DNA of 64,000 bases from JAIYDJ01 sp031400505 (lineage in GTDB: Bacteria; Pseudomonadota; Alphaproteobacteria; Rhodobacterales; Rhodobacteraceae). Of the stretch, positions 16,769 to 25,743 are shown in pieces; position 1 is the first letter of the stretch, and each line of letters begins with the position of its first letter. A program made the position numbers and the translations under genes. The stretch lies in NCBI GenBank assembly GCA_031400505.1, contig JANNPZ010000078.1, forward strand, positions 75,364-139,363, written 5' to 3'. The notes under the pieces were generated by a model. That model searched no databases, was not told the origin of the DNA, and saw only the letters and a list, made by a program, of their open reading frames with translations.

Positions 16769-17127
16769 TACCCGGTCTTGCGGCGATCCAGAATTGCCAA
16801 CACATCGTCCTTCGGTGCGCCTTTGCTGTCGCGCAGAACCGCCAGCTCACGCTCCAGCTTTCCGACTTCGCGTGACTTTACCGTAGCAGTCGTGCGGTGC
16901 TTGTATTCGCGAAACCACTCCCAGACAAAACCGATAAGCACTCCCGCCACGATGCCGCCAAAGATCACAAGAAACATCGGCACTTCGATCTGGCCGCCGA
17001 ACCCCAATACCACTGCCATGTCTTCTGGCAGCATTCGCAAAGTGACCGGCGCGCGGTTGGCGATTGCGACGGTCACCAGCACAACTGCCAGCAGAGCAAG
17101 AAACAGATAGCGAAGATACCGGATCAT
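16768..17127 (-). CDS. lapA: LapA domain membrane protein
   Basis: Protein of 119 residues with two membrane segments (YLFLALLAVVLVTVAIA and FLVIFGGIVAGVLIGFVW) followed by a cytoplasmic charged coil. This fits LapA (DUF1049), involved in lipopolysaccharide assembly control with LapB in enterics. The short ANRAPVTLRMLP segment between the helices is typical. Stop overlaps the trpF start. The role in this organism is inferred from family only. Confidence 0.85.
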   Translation of the reverse strand: MIRYLRYLFLALLAVVLVTVAIANRAPVTLRMLPEDMAVVLGFGGQIEVPMFLVIFGGIVAGVLIGFVWEWFREYKHRTTATVKSREVGKLERELAVLRDSKGAPKDDVLAILDRRKTG

Positions 17128-17190
17128 GGGGCTACTCCTGCAAGCACTGCATTGACTATCGGCCGCCCGGTCGGGATGCGCAAGCGACGC

Positions 17191-17472
17191 TTAGCCGCCG
17201 TTGAGCCGGTCGCGCAGCAGTTTGCCGGTTTTGAAGAACGGCACCTTCTTGTCGTCAACCTTGACAGCCTCGCCGGTGCGCGGATTTCGACCGACCCGTG
17301 CATCACGCGATTTGACCGAAAACGCGCCAAAGCCGCGCAGTTCGACCCGGTCGCCCTTTGCAAGGGCCTCGATGATCTCTTCGAACACCGTATTCACGAT
17401 GCGCTCTACGTGGCGCTGCGTCAGGTGCGGGTTTTCGTCCGCAATCTTCTGGATCAATTCAGACCGGATCAT
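17191..17472 (-). CDS. ihfB: Integration host factor subunit beta
   Basis: DNA-bending protein of 93 residues. Pattern MIRSELIQKIADENPHL, then GDRVELRGFGAFSVKSRDAR and the DNA-binding arm GRNPRTGEAVKV, identifies the IHF beta subunit rather than HU. It works as a heterodimer with IhfA in recombination and promoter architecture. Lies upstream of lapA. In related genomes rpsA is directly upstream, but here a TetR/SDR pair intervenes. Confidence 0.96.
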   Translation of the reverse strand: MIRSELIQKIADENPHLTQRHVERIVNTVFEEIIEALAKGDRVELRGFGAFSVKSRDARVGRNPRTGEAVKVDDKKVPFFKTGKLLRDRLNGG

Positions 17473-17639
17473 CCGTCACGTCCCCCCAATTGCGCCCGGG
17501 CCCTGTACCGGCGCCTTTGGTCGCAACATGTCGTTATCGTTAGACTATAGAGAAGAAAACTGGCGGCACAAACGAAATTGCTGGCATGGGGGACGGAATG
17601 AAAGACCTGCGGTGATGCCCGAAGACACCCCCTGCGGGG

Positions 17640-18176
17640 TCATAGGCGGTCGGGCAGACCGCCTGGATCGCAGATTTGGTCGAAGAGAGAGGGCGTGTTC
17701 AGGCTGCGCGCCAGAATAAGGGCGCCTTCCAACCGCGCCAGAAGGGCCGACGGGAGTTCCGCAGACCCGTCCTTCCCGAAGGATGTCTCAAGAAACGCAA
17801 TGATCATCCGAAAGAACGCGGCCGTCGCCGCACTGACATCAGGCGGCAAGGTGTCGCGTTCTGCGCCGAACAGGCCGCACAAGCACATTCGATCGTCCTT
17901 GACCAAAGCCGCCCGAAAGACGTCCGTCACCCGCCTGATCGCTTCTGCCGGATCAAGGCCGACCGGGTCGCCCAGCTGCGCCTCGATCCGGGTCGCGTAT
18001 CTTTCCACAAGCTCGCGCGCCAAGTCGGCCTTCCCGGGAAAATAGTAGTGAACGCTGGCGCTCTTTATTGAAACATCCTGCGCAATGTCGCGAAAGCTGA
18101 ACGCATTGTAGCCGCCGCTGCGCGCCCGCCGTTCGGCTGCATCCAGTATTCGTGTGCGCATGTCGCTCGACGTCAT
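17640..18176 (-). CDS. TetR/AcrR-family repressor
   Basis: Regulator of 178 residues. The N-terminal helix-turn-helix is clear (RILDAAERRARSGGYNAFSFRDIAQ...SVHYYFPGKADLARELV). The ligand domain contains adjacent cysteines in DRMCLCGLFGAE, typical of the TetR subgroup with the C-terminal CLCGL signature. Divergent from an SDR oxidoreductase gene, with a perfect inverted repeat in the 98-bp gap. It most likely represses both itself and the SDR gene. The pair interrupts a normally contiguous ihfB-rpsA region. Confidence 0.9.
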   Translation of the reverse strand: MTSSDMRTRILDAAERRARSGGYNAFSFRDIAQDVSIKSASVHYYFPGKADLARELVERYATRIEAQLGDPVGLDPAEAIRRVTDVFRAALVKDDRMCLCGLFGAERDTLPPDVSAATAAFFRMIIAFLETSFGKDGSAELPSALLARLEGALILARSLNTPSLFDQICDPGGLPDRL

Positions 18177-18236
18177 CGCGCGCCCCCTGTTACCGGACAG
18201 ATAGACCTTGACGCAGATCCGCTCAATCCGCTAAAT

Positions 18237-18252
18237 TCTATCTACTGATAGA
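18237..18252. promoter_or_regulatory. Candidate TetR operator
   Basis: Perfect inverted repeat TCTATC-TACT-GATAGA between the divergent TetR and SDR genes. It lies 23 bp before the SDR start and overlaps its probable promoter, so binding would block transcription. Confidence 0.7.
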
Positions 18253-18274
18253 TATACTCACAAAGGAGAGATCC

Positions 18275-19042
18275 ATGTTCCCGGAACCCCTGTCCATGAT
18301 CATCGGCGGAGCGTCCGGTATCGGACTTGCCACGGCTGACCTGCTTGCCCGCGATGGTCACAGTTTGTGGCTTGTCGGCCGCGACGCTACCAAACTTGCG
18401 ACCGCCCGCCACGAACTCTCCACGCACGGCGTATCGATTGAAACGACGGTCAGTGATTTGCGCGACGACGCCAGCCGCGCCGAGCTTATCCGCAAGATCG
18501 ACGCCGACACCCGCCACATCGCCAAACTCGTCAACGCCGCGGGTACTTTCTTTCCGAAAAGCTTTCTCGACCATCTGCCCGGAGACTATGACAGCTATAG
18601 CGACCTTAACCGGGGAACGTTCTTCGCCACGCAGGCGGTCGCGCGCAACATGGCGCGCCATAAAGGCGGCGCGATCGTCAATATTGGGTCGATGTGGGCA
18701 CATCAGGCGGTCAAGGCAACGCCATCCTCGGCCTATTCGATGGCCAAAGCCGGGTTGCATGCTTTGACCCAGCATCTGGCGATGGAGCTTGCAGAGAAGG
18801 GAATCCGCGTGAACGCCGTAGCTCCGGCCGTTGTCGTGACGCCGATCTATGGGGCCTTCATCGCGCCCGAAGCCATCGAAAGCACCCTGACCAGCGGGTT
18901 CGACAGCTTTCACCCGGTTGGCCGCGTCGGTCAGCCTGCGGATGTTGCCGCGCATATCGCGTTTCTCTTGTCGGATCGGGCGGGCTGGACGACAGGCGCG
19001 GTTCACGACGTTGATGGCGGCGTGATGGCCGGGCGAACCTAA
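18275..19042 (+). CDS. SDR-family oxidoreductase
   Basis: Classical short-chain dehydrogenase/reductase of 255 residues. It has the cofactor motif GGASGIG (residues 11-17), a structural NAAG motif (VNAAGTF), and catalytic YSMAK with the preceding serine in IVNIGSMW. ATG 18275 follows AAAGGAG. Divergent from a TetR repressor, so it is probably induced by a small hydrophobic ligand or substrate. The substrate is not predictable. Ends 22 bp before a bidirectional terminator shared with rpsA. Confidence 0.9.
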   Translation: MFPEPLSMIIGGASGIGLATADLLARDGHSLWLVGRDATKLATARHELSTHGVSIETTVSDLRDDASRAELIRKIDADTRHIAKLVNAAGTFFPKSFLDHLPGDYDSYSDLNRGTFFATQAVARNMARHKGGAIVNIGSMWAHQAVKATPSSAYSMAKAGLHALTQHLAMELAEKGIRVNAVAPAVVVTPIYGAFIAPEAIESTLTSGFDSFHPVGRVGQPADVAAHIAFLLSDRAGWTTGAVHDVDGGVMAGRT

Positions 19043-19063
19043 AACCGGACGACCCCGCAATGC

Positions 19064-19099
19064 AAAGAGGGCCCAGTCCTGCGACGGGGCCCTCTTTTT
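19064..19099. terminator. Bidirectional terminator between SDR gene and rpsA
   Basis: AAAGAGGGCCC and GGGCCCTCTTTTT arms with a 12-nt loop. The T run suits the + strand SDR transcript, and the A-rich flank suits rpsA on the other strand. Confidence 0.88.
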
Positions 19100-19114
19100 C
19101 AGCGTCACGAAAGG

Positions 19115-20800
19115 TTACTTGCGATCGCCTTTCAGCGCCGCACCCAGGATATCACCCAAGGATGCACCCGAATCAGACGAGCCATACTGCTCGACGGCTT
19201 CTTTCTCTTCCGCAATCTCGCGTGCCTTGATCGACAGTCCCAAGCGACGCGTCTTGGGATCGATGTTGGTTACCCGCACATCGATCTTGTCGCCCACGCC
19301 AAACCGCTCGGGGCGCTGGTCGGCCCGTTCGCGAGACAGGTCGCTGCGGCGGATGAACGACTTGGTGCCGTTGTAGTCCACCTCGACGCCGCCTTCCTCA
19401 ACGACCGTCACCACGACGGTAATGATCCCGCCACGCTTTACGCCGTCAACCGCGTCGCTGAAGCTGTCATCGCCAAGCGCCTTGACAGACAGCGAGATAC
19501 GCTCTTTCTCGACATCCACTTCCGTGACCGACGCCTTGACGGTGTCGCCCTTGCGGTAGTTCGCAATGGCATCTTCGCCGCGCTGATCCCAGGACAGGTC
19601 GCTGAGATGCACCATGCCGTCGATATCGTTGTCCAAGCCCACGAACAGACCGAATTCGGTGATGTTCTTGACTTCGCCTTCGATGGTCGAACCAACGGGG
19701 TGGTTTTCCGCGAACACTTCCCACGGGTTGCGCTGAGTCTGCTTGAGCCCCAAAGACACCCGACGCTTGGCGCTGTCGATCTCCAGCACCATGACTTCGA
19801 CTTCCTGGCTGGTCGAGACGATCTTGCCGGGATGGACGTTCTTCTTGGTCCACGACATTTCAGACACGTGCACCAGACCTTCAACGCCGGCCTCAAGCTC
19901 CACGAAGGCGCCGTAATCGGTGATGTTGGTGACCCGACCCTTGTGAACGGACTCCAGCGGATAGGCGGTTTCCACCGCATCCCACGGATCGGCTTGCAAC
20001 TGCTTCATCCCCAGGGAAATCCGGTGGGTTTCCTTGTTGATCTTGATCACCTGCACCTTGACCGTCTCGCCAATCGCCAGAATCTCGGACGGGTGGTTCA
20101 CCCGGCGCCACGCCATGTCGGTGACATGGAGCAGACCGTCTACGCCACCCAGATCAACGAAGGCACCGTATTCGGTGATGTTCTTGACCACGCCGTCGAT
20201 CGCCTGACCCTCGGTCAGGTTGCCGATAACCTCGGCGCGCTGCTCGGCCCGCGATTCTTCAAGGATCGCACGACGCGAGACAACGATGTTGCCGCGGCGA
20301 CGGTCCATCTTCAGGATCTGGAACGGCTGCTTCATGCCCATCAGGGGGCCGGCATCGCGCACGGGGCGAACATCAACCTGCGACCCCGGAAGGAACGCAA
20401 CCGCCCCGCCCAGATCAACGGTAAACCCGCCCTTCACGCGGCCAAAGATCGCGCCGTCAACGCGGGTCTCGGACGCATAGGCCTTCTCCAGCCGGTCCCA
20501 GGCTTCCTCGCGGCGGGCCTTTTCGCGGCTGATCTGAGCCTCGCCGCGCGCGTTTTCCACGCGGTCAAGATACACCTCGACCACATCCCCAACCTTCAGG
20601 TTCGGAATCTCCTCTCCGGGATCTGCGAATTCTTTCAGATCGATACGGCCTTCCATCTTGTAGCCGACATCGATGATGGCCTGTCCGGCTTCGATCGCGA
20701 TGACCGTGCCTTTGACAACCGTGCCCTCTTCGGGCGTGTCAATTTCAAAGCTTTCCTTCAGCAGGGCTTCGAAGTCTTCCATCGTTACTTTAGCGCTCAT
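19115..20800 (-). CDS. rpsA: 30S ribosomal protein S1
   Basis: Protein of 561 residues with six S1 RNA-binding repeats, four of them with the recurring GxVxNITxxGAFVxL motif (for example GVVKNITEYGAFVDLGG, GRVTNITDYGAFVELEA, GEVKNITEFGLFVGLDN). It unwinds and holds mRNA on the small subunit. Length is standard for proteobacteria. ATG 20800. Order cmk-(gpx)-rpsA is kept. Ends in a strong shared terminator. Its 5' leader to the gpx gene is 180 bp, enough for autoregulation by S1, although I cannot define a leader structure. Confidence 0.98.
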   Translation of the reverse strand: MSAKVTMEDFEALLKESFEIDTPEEGTVVKGTVIAIEAGQAIIDVGYKMEGRIDLKEFADPGEEIPNLKVGDVVEVYLDRVENARGEAQISREKARREEAWDRLEKAYASETRVDGAIFGRVKGGFTVDLGGAVAFLPGSQVDVRPVRDAGPLMGMKQPFQILKMDRRRGNIVVSRRAILEESRAEQRAEVIGNLTEGQAIDGVVKNITEYGAFVDLGGVDGLLHVTDMAWRRVNHPSEILAIGETVKVQVIKINKETHRISLGMKQLQADPWDAVETAYPLESVHKGRVTNITDYGAFVELEAGVEGLVHVSEMSWTKKNVHPGKIVSTSQEVEVMVLEIDSAKRRVSLGLKQTQRNPWEVFAENHPVGSTIEGEVKNITEFGLFVGLDNDIDGMVHLSDLSWDQRGEDAIANYRKGDTVKASVTEVDVEKERISLSVKALGDDSFSDAVDGVKRGGIITVVVTVVEEGGVEVDYNGTKSFIRRSDLSRERADQRPERFGVGDKIDVRVTNIDPKTRRLGLSIKAREIAEEKEAVEQYGSSDSGASLGDILGAALKGDRK

Positions 20801-20968
20801 TCAGATATGGTCCTTTTGGGTCGTATGTCACGGGCCAGACGGTTGGTTCCGCCGGTCTTGAACGGGGTTTCAGGAAAACGACAAAGGGCCGGAGATATCC
20901 GACCCTGCCAGTTTGCCCAGATCATGGCCGTTCCCGCCATTTCACGGGGTGCGCATAACGCGAAATTC

Positions 20969-20982
20969 CCTTGCGCGCAAGG
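20969..20982. repeat. Perfect palindrome at gpx 3' end
   Basis: CCTTGCGCGCAAGG abuts the gpx stop codon. It is a self-complementary 14-mer that could be a weak hairpin or a protein site; no T run follows. Confidence 0.4.
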
Positions 20983-21501
20983 TCAGTTCAGCAGCGCCTC
21001 GATTGCACCGGTGATCTGCAAAGATTGCGGCTTGACCGAGGAACCCCAAGTGCCGGCCACCCGCCCTGCACCGTCCAGCAACACCTTGTTGAAATTCCAC
21101 GCCGGCTCAAAGCCGGTCTCGGCCTTGACCCGCGCGAAAAACGCATGCGCCTGCGGTCCGGTGACAGGGGTTATGTCCGTCATCGGCAAGGTCAGCGAAA
21201 AATTCACTGCGCAGAATTCTTTCACGTCCTCGCCGCTTGCCAGTTCCTGATTGAAGTCATCCGACGGCACCGCCAGCACCATCAAGCCCCGGTCGCGGTA
21301 AGCGTCATAAAGCGCCTGCATCCCGTCATATTGCCCGGTGAACCCGCATTGCGACGCGGTGTTTACCACCAGAACCGGCGATCCTGCAAATGCGGCAAGC
21401 TCGATCGTGCCGCCGTCAATGCTGCTGAACGTTTCTTTCGCGCTTCCTGCCATCGCCATCCCTGCCCCCATCATTACCGCTGCAACCCAAAATGCCCGCA
21501 T
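20983..21501 (-). CDS. Secreted glutathione peroxidase family protein
   Basis: Thiol peroxidase of 171 residues with a signal peptide (MRAFWVAAVMMGAGMAMAGSA), so it acts in the periplasm. The glutathione-peroxidase tetrad is visible: C52 in NTASQCGFT, Q85 in PSDDFNQ, and W135-N136 in EPAWNFNK. C97 in EFCAVNF is a likely resolving cysteine, which suggests a thioredoxin-type partner rather than glutathione. ATG 21501 chosen because it starts the signal peptide. Inserted between cmk and rpsA. Confidence 0.9.
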   Translation of the reverse strand: MRAFWVAAVMMGAGMAMAGSAKETFSSIDGGTIELAAFAGSPVLVVNTASQCGFTGQYDGMQALYDAYRDRGLMVLAVPSDDFNQELASGEDVKEFCAVNFSLTLPMTDITPVTGPQAHAFFARVKAETGFEPAWNFNKVLLDGAGRVAGTWGSSVKPQSLQITGAIEALLN

Positions 21502-21547
21502 GAAAGCCTCCTGTTTGAATGGAGTACGCAGCCGTCCCCCCAGCGGA

Positions 21548-22135
21548 TCACCGCCGCAGCGCCGACTCCACCAGATCGCAAGCCGCAACCACCGCCTGAT
21601 CCGCCGACAGGACAGACGTGTCAATGACATGCGCATCCGCCGCCTTCTTCAACGGGGCCTCGCTGCGCTCGGTGTCCCTGCGGTCCCGTTCCAGCACCTC
21701 TTGCAGAACGCGCTCTGCGTCCCCGCCGACCTCAAGCCAACGCCGGTAGGCTCGCGTCTCGGCGTGCGCCGTCACATACAGCTTCAGTTCCGCCTCGGGG
21801 CAGATCACCGTGCCGATGTCGCGCCCGTCAAGCACCGCCCCCCCCTCTGTCCGCGCAAACCGGCGCTGAAACTCGATCAGCGCGCTGCGCACCTCAGGGA
21901 TCGCCGCCACCACACTCGCCGCCTTCCCCGCCTGCAACGACCGCAGATCATCGCGCGCAAGGTCGGCCGCCGTCAAACGCCGTGCAGCCGCAACCGGATC
22001 GCCGCCGATTGCCCCCACCGCGCGATACAAGAGCCCTGTATCCAGATGCGCAAACCCGAAGCGCAGCGCCAGCGCCCTCCCGATGGTCCCTTTGCCAGCC
22101 GCCGCTGGACCGTCGATGGCAACGGTAAAGATCAT
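21548..22135 (-). CDS. cmk: Cytidylate kinase
   Basis: Phosphorylates CMP and dCMP. 195 residues from ATG 22135. P-loop GPAAAGKG is near the N-terminus, and the CMP-binding DGRDIGTVICP and LERDRRDTER motifs follow. It is somewhat shorter than the E. coli enzyme (about 227), as usual in alphaproteobacteria. Order aroA-cmk on the same strand, 117 bp apart. Confidence 0.95.
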   Translation of the reverse strand: MIFTVAIDGPAAAGKGTIGRALALRFGFAHLDTGLLYRAVGAIGGDPVAAARRLTAADLARDDLRSLQAGKAASVVAAIPEVRSALIEFQRRFARTEGGAVLDGRDIGTVICPEAELKLYVTAHAETRAYRRWLEVGGDAERVLQEVLERDRRDTERSEAPLKKAADAHVIDTSVLSADQAVVAACDLVESALRR

Positions 22136-22252
22136 GCTGGACCCCAAGTCCCCGACTCGGCTGACACAGGATCCTTCACCAGATCACCCGCACACCAAGT
22201 GGCCAGCGGGTGCACGGCAGCTGACACGATTTTTCGGATAAAAATCATGTGG

Positions 22253-23605
22253 CTAATGGTTCGTCCGCTGCAAGTTTGCCCCCAGCGTCTGCATCAACCC
22301 CTCGAACACTGGAAACGAGGTCAGGATCGGGCTGGCATCATCCACCTTGACCGGCTGCACCGACGCCATCCCGCATACCAGAAACGACATCGCAATCCGG
22401 TGGTCCAGATGCACCGCGCAAGTCGCCCCCCCTGGCACGCCCCCAGCCCCCATGCCGTGAACGATCAGCGTATCCTCGTCCTCTTCAACCGTCACGCCAC
22501 AAGCCTCGAGCCCCCGCGCCATCGCGTCGATCCGGTCGCATTCCTTGACCCGCAGCTCCTTGACCCCCCGCATCACCGTCCGCCCGCTGGCAAACGACGC
22601 CACCACCGACAGCACCGGATACTCGTCGATCATCGAAGGTGCTCGTTCGGGTGGAACCTCTATCCCCTTCATATTGCCCGAGAATTTGACGCGAAGGTCC
22701 GCCACAGGCTCCCCCCCCTCTTCGCGCGGATTCAGGAATTCGATGTCGGCCCCCATCTCGACCAAGGTCAGATAAAGCCCGTTCCGCGTCAGGTTCTGTG
22801 AAACTCCCGGCACCAGAATGTCTGACCCCGGCACGATCAGCGCCGCACAAACCGGAAACGCTGCCGAGGACGGATCGCGCGGCACCGCAACAACCTGCGG
22901 GCGCAACTCCGGCTGACCTGTCAGGGTTATCACATTGCCTTCGCTGGTTTTTTCCACCGTCAACACCGCCCCGAACCCCAGCAGCATCCGTTCCGAATGA
23001 TCCCGCGTAGGCTCAGCTTCGATCACCACCGTCTGCCCCGGCGCGTTCAGCCCGGCCAGCAACACCGCCGACTTCACCTGCGCCGACGCCACTGGCAACG
23101 CATAGCGCACCGGTACCGGCTGCGCCGCCCCCACCACGGTCATCGGCAACCGCCCGCCTTGCCGCCCAAACGCCTGCGCCCCGAACAGCGACAAAGGATC
23201 GGTCACCCGGCCCATCGGTCTTTTGCGCAAACTGGCATCGCCCGTAAACGTCGCCGTCATCGCGTGAGTCGCCATGCAGCCCATGATCAGCCGCACTCCG
23301 GTACCGGAATTGCCGCAGTCGATCACATCCGAAGGCTCGGAAAATCCCCCAACCCCAACCCCGTGCACTGACCAGTCCCCCGATCCGTGCTGCACCACTT
23401 CGGCCCCGAACGCCCGCATCGCGGCGGCGGTATCCAGCACATCCTGCCCCTCAAGCAGCCCGGAAATCCGCGTCTCGCCAACCGCCATCGCCCCGAAGAT
23501 CAACGCGCGGTGCGAGATCGACTTGTCGCCCGGCACCTCCGCCACGCCGCGCAAGGGGCCCGACTTGCGGGCAATCATCGGTTGGGCAACACCATGGCCA
23601 GACAT
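22253..23605 (-). CDS. aroA: 3-phosphoshikimate 1-carboxyvinyltransferase (EPSP synthase, class II-like)
   Basis: Shikimate-pathway enzyme of 450 residues. It starts at ATG 23605 with AAGGAG upstream. N-terminal VPGDKSISHRALIFGA, ASAQVKSAVLLAGLN, APSMIDEYPVLSV and HLDHRIAMSFLV follow the pattern of class II (Agrobacterium CP4-like) enzymes. In the phosphoenolpyruvate loop it reads CGNSGTGVRL, with Gly where CP4 has the Ala that lowers glyphosate binding, so natural insensitivity should not be assumed. Followed by cmk on the same strand. Confidence 0.96.
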   Translation of the reverse strand: MSGHGVAQPMIARKSGPLRGVAEVPGDKSISHRALIFGAMAVGETRISGLLEGQDVLDTAAAMRAFGAEVVQHGSGDWSVHGVGVGGFSEPSDVIDCGNSGTGVRLIMGCMATHAMTATFTGDASLRKRPMGRVTDPLSLFGAQAFGRQGGRLPMTVVGAAQPVPVRYALPVASAQVKSAVLLAGLNAPGQTVVIEAEPTRDHSERMLLGFGAVLTVEKTSEGNVITLTGQPELRPQVVAVPRDPSSAAFPVCAALIVPGSDILVPGVSQNLTRNGLYLTLVEMGADIEFLNPREEGGEPVADLRVKFSGNMKGIEVPPERAPSMIDEYPVLSVVASFASGRTVMRGVKELRVKECDRIDAMARGLEACGVTVEEDEDTLIVHGMGAGGVPGGATCAVHLDHRIAMSFLVCGMASVQPVKVDDASPILTSFPVFEGLMQTLGANLQRTNH

Positions 23606-23677
23606 CGAAACACTCCTTGAAATCCGTCACCTGACTGTTAGCCGAACACCCGCCGAGCGTCCACCACAGCGCACTTT

Positions 23678-23707
23678 CATCTTGGCCCAAATATCCTCCG
23701 CGAAGCG
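23678..23707 (+). repeat. Dispersed repeat, degenerate copy 5
   Basis: CATCTTGGCCCAAATATCC then TCCGCGAAGCG, between the aroA start and the trmB end. The left part matches the other copies exactly; the right part has drifted like copy 3. Confidence 0.75.
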
Positions 23708-23755
23708 CCCGAGCCGGTTGGCCGCAGGCCAGAGGCGAAAAAAAAGACCCGCGCG

Positions 23756-24472
23756 TCAGCGCTCCATTTGATGGCCGCCCGCAACTCTTTGATACGTCAG
23801 GTAATCGGGAACCCGCCCCTCGCGCAGCGCCTTTTGCTCGTAACGGGTCGAAGGCCAGTCGTCCCAAGGCTCGCCCGAATGCGACATCAACTCGAACCCC
23901 GCCCGCGGCACCTCGACCAACGCTTGGCGCACATAATCCGGGATGTCGGTGGCAATCCGGAATTCCGCCCCCGGCATCATTACCCGCGCCAAAGCACGCA
24001 AATATCCAGGTGTCACGAAGCGGCGGCGATGGTGGCGGTTCTTTGGCCACGGGTCGGGATAGTTCAGAAAGGCCCGCTGCACGATCGCATCTGGCAGAAC
24101 TTCGAACAGATCGCGCACATCGCCGGGGTGGATCGCCAGATTTTCAAGGCCAGCGGCGCGGACCTTGCCCAGCAACATCGCGATCCCGTTGACGAAAGGC
24201 TCGCACCCGACAAGGCCGACACCGGGATAGCGCTGCGCCATGGCAACCAGGTGCTCGCCACCGCCAAATCCGACCTCCAGCCACAACGGCCGTTGCCCGA
24301 ACCGTGACAGATCGACCGGCGACCGCGCCTGATTGTCGTCGCGGTGCACGCCTTGCAGGCTCAATTCGCCCAGATCTTCGGCGAGGTAGGTCTTTTGGCT
24401 CGCGCGCAGTGTCTTCCCGCGAATCCGTCCGTAGAAATTGCGCCGTTCGGCCATGCCAAGGTCTTCGGTCAT
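23756..24472 (-). CDS. trmB: tRNA (guanine-46-N7)-methyltransferase
   Basis: SAM-dependent methyltransferase of 238 residues making m7G46 in tRNA. Motif I is WLEVGFGGGEHL. The conserved FLNYPDPWPKNRHHRRRFV block and the end segment STRYEQKALREGR are diagnostic. ATG 24472 is preceded by GGGGGCGAG. In this order it belongs to the metK-trmB region, but here a divergent Tat-exported hydrolase has been inserted between them. Confidence 0.96.
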   Translation of the reverse strand: MTEDLGMAERRNFYGRIRGKTLRASQKTYLAEDLGELSLQGVHRDDNQARSPVDLSRFGQRPLWLEVGFGGGEHLVAMAQRYPGVGLVGCEPFVNGIAMLLGKVRAAGLENLAIHPGDVRDLFEVLPDAIVQRAFLNYPDPWPKNRHHRRRFVTPGYLRALARVMMPGAEFRIATDIPDYVRQALVEVPRAGFELMSHSGEPWDDWPSTRYEQKALREGRVPDYLTYQRVAGGHQMER

Positions 24473-24654
24473 CTCGCCCCCATTTGACCCCGCGCCTACC
24501 CAGCGGTGTTGTCAGCGTCAAGCGGCACCTTTCTGTTGACGATCAGAACGGCAATCCCGGCGTACACGGCAACTTGATCCTATCGGCTGCAAAAATACCG
24601 CTACACCTTGCGGGGTCGTCGATCCTCCTCATCTCTCAGTCAAGGACGCAGCAC

Positions 24655-25629
24655 ATGCACGTTTCAGACATTTCCCGTCGCACCCTGCTTGGCACGCTGG
24701 CTGGCGGCGCTGTTCTTGGTACATTTGGCGCTCCGCGCATCGTGGCCGCGCAAACCGCCACGGTGCCCGCGGCGCGCCAGGTGATTTATGACCGCAGCGT
24801 GGGCGATATCCGCGTCACGACCATGCTGGACGGCTACTTTCAGCTCGATCTCGGCTTGATCACCAACATGGACCCGGCTTTGGTGAAGGAAAACCTCGCC
24901 GCTGCGTATCATGACCCCAACTCCCCTTTGCCCCTGGCGATCAGCACGCATCTGATCCGGTCCGGCGACCAGATCACCTTGGTCGACGGCGGAACGGGTG
25001 GGGTGTTCGGCCCGACTGCGGGTCGGTTGCTGGCGGGGCTCGACGCGGCGGGTGTCGCCCCCGAGGCAATCAACCGGGTCGTGCTGACCCATATGCACCC
25101 CGACCACATCGGCGGTCTGGTCACTGGCGAGGTTGCCAGTTTTGCCAATGCCTCGCTGCATGTTGCCGCCACGGAATTCGCGTTCTGGACCGACGAGGCC
25201 AATGGCGCCGCAGCCCCCGAGGCGATGCAGACGTTCTTCGCACTGTCGCGGTCCCTGAAAGCGGCCTATGGCGACCGCGTGATGACGTTTGATGGCGACA
25301 CGGATCTGGGGGGCGGCCTGTCAACGATCGCCTTGCCCGGACACACGATTGGCCACACGGGCTATCGAGTGGCGTCGGGCAATGATCAATTGCTGATCCT
25401 CGGCGATGTCGCGGCTTTTGCCGCCTTGCAATTTCAACATCCCGACGTGGGGATTGCCTTTGACGCAGATGGCGCGATGGCCGCAGAAACCCGCAAGAAA
25501 CTGTTTACCATGCTGGCCGCCGACAAACTGGCGGTGTGCGCCACGCACTTGCCGTTCCCGGGCGTGGGCCATGTCGATGTCAAGGGCAACGCCTTTGCCT
25601 GGGTGCCCGAAGAGTGGAACCTATTGTGA
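24655..25629 (+). CDS. Tat-exported metallo-beta-lactamase-fold hydrolase
   Basis: Protein of 324 residues starting at ATG 24655 after AAGGA. The N-terminus is a twin-arginine signal (SRRTLLGTLAGGAVLGTFG, cleavage near AAQTA), so it is folded before export to the periplasm. The hydrolase core has THMHPDHIGG as the zinc motif, LPGHTIGHTG, ILGDVAAF and a late THLPFPGVGH. This resembles lactonase/quorum-quenching or alkyl-sulfatase-like members, but the substrate is not predictable. Own terminator follows. Confidence 0.9.
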   Translation: MHVSDISRRTLLGTLAGGAVLGTFGAPRIVAAQTATVPAARQVIYDRSVGDIRVTTMLDGYFQLDLGLITNMDPALVKENLAAAYHDPNSPLPLAISTHLIRSGDQITLVDGGTGGVFGPTAGRLLAGLDAAGVAPEAINRVVLTHMHPDHIGGLVTGEVASFANASLHVAATEFAFWTDEANGAAAPEAMQTFFALSRSLKAAYGDRVMTFDGDTDLGGGLSTIALPGHTIGHTGYRVASGNDQLLILGDVAAFAALQFQHPDVGIAFDADGAMAAETRKKLFTMLAADKLAVCATHLPFPGVGHVDVKGNAFAWVPEEWNLL

Positions 25630-25644
25630 TCTGACACGGCGTTG

Positions 25645-25666
25645 CGGGGCCATCCGGCCCCGTTTT
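25645..25666 (+). terminator. Intrinsic terminator of the Tat-exported hydrolase gene
   Basis: CGGGGCC-ATCC-GGCCCCG followed by TTTT, 15 bp after the stop codon. Confidence 0.88.
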
Positions 25667-25743
25667 CACCCGATGCTTGCAGGGTACCGCAATGTCAGCT
25701 CGTAAGTCATCAAATGACCGGCGCCCGCATTTGCTGTCCCGCC

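Noticed and set aside
22253..23605. AroA as a naturally glyphosate-insensitive class II enzyme
   Set aside because: It looks class II-like, but the key loop has Gly instead of the Ala linked to insensitivity in CP4, so the claim is not supported.
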